Source: Ignavibacteria bacterium (GTDB lineage: Bacteria; Bacteroidota; Ignavibacteria; Tepidaquicellales; OLB5). Taken from it: a stretch of DNA of 5,227 nt. Shown here one piece after another: positions 5,118 through 5,227 of this stretch; the stretch's first letter is position 1; every line of letters starts with the position of its first letter. The stretch covers positions 1-5,227 of the forward strand of contig JAUQWT010000103.1 of NCBI GenBank assembly GCA_030835005.1. The letters are read 5' to 3'. A program made the position numbers and the translations under genes. The notes beneath the pieces were generated by a model that did not search any database, was not told the DNA's origin, and was given only the letters and a program-made list of their open reading frames with translations.

Positions 5118-5150
5118 GTGAAACGTGAGACGTCAAACGTGAAATGTGAA
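5118..5150. repeat. 7-bp tandem repeat GTGAAAC, about 4.7 copies
   Basis: Units are GTGAAAC, GTGAGAC, GTCAAAC, GTGAAAT and a partial GTGAA, each with at most one change. The array starts four bases after the lipoprotein stop. The sequence is intergenic, too short and lacking spacers for CRISPR, and looks like slipped-strand or dispersed-repeat DNA. Confidence 0.75.
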
Positions 5151-5160
5151 TAATAAAAAC

Positions 5161-5227
5161 CAAATTCCCCTCCTGCGGAGGGGTGGATCTACGCCGATAG
5201 GCGGAGAGACGGGGTGGGTTGTGTGAG
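5161..5227. repeat. GC-rich REP-like dispersed intergenic repeat with two hairpins
   Basis: CCCCTCC (5167-5173) and GGAGGGG (5177-5183) form a perfect 7-bp stem with loop TGC. CGCC-GATA-GGCG (5192-5203) forms a second hairpin, followed by a G-rich stretch (ACGGGGTGGG). The composition contrasts sharply with the AT-rich surroundings. The pattern 'CCCCTCC..GGAGGGG...GGCGG..ACGGGGTGGG' is one I associate with multicopy intergenic repeats in Bacteroidota/Ignavibacteriota genomes (memory, not checked). The first hairpin could also help end the lipoprotein transcript, although no T tract follows. The repeat may continue past the window. Confidence 0.6.

Noticed and set aside
5118..5150. CRISPR array
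   Set aside because: Repeat unit is only 7 bp, contiguous and without spacers.

Overview
The window looks like chromosomal DNA of a free-living member of the Bacteroidota/Ignavibacteriota group. Four things suggest this: AT-rich spacers; a good TTTG-N20-TAnnTTTG promoter, the type used by the Bacteroidota primary sigma factor, before the left-hand gene; a lipoprotein with a loose lipobox and no Shine-Dalgarno; and a GC-rich dispersed intergenic repeat at the right edge of a kind I associate with these genomes. The assignment is inference; no rRNA or marker gene is present.

Layout. (1) Positions 1-587, minus strand: the 5' part of a conserved hypothetical gene that runs off the left edge, with a recognisable promoter upstream. 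(2) 588-1246: a gene-free stretch. Its right part (about 890-1220) is packed with inverted repeats and may be a degenerate mobile element or a structured RNA. (3) 1247-3637, minus strand: a two-gene operon of an ECF sigma factor followed, with no intergenic base, by a large membrane anti-sigma factor. (4) 3638-4069: a T-rich divergent intergenic region carrying candidate promoters and dyads. (5) 4070-5113, plus strand: a secreted lipoprotein of unknown function ending near a DxNxDGxxE calcium-binding-type loop. (6) 5114-5227: a 7-bp tandem repeat followed by a GC-rich hairpin repeat.

How the genes work together. The sigma factor is expected to be held inactive by the cytoplasmic zinc-finger domain of its partner. 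That partner crosses the membrane once and exposes a FecR-type domain, a CGGQC motif, a six-unit tryptophan repeat and a long charged coiled coil on the far side. This composite sensor is the most unusual item in the window. The divergently transcribed lipoprotein is a candidate member of the same cell-envelope regulon, but nothing in the sequence proves the link.
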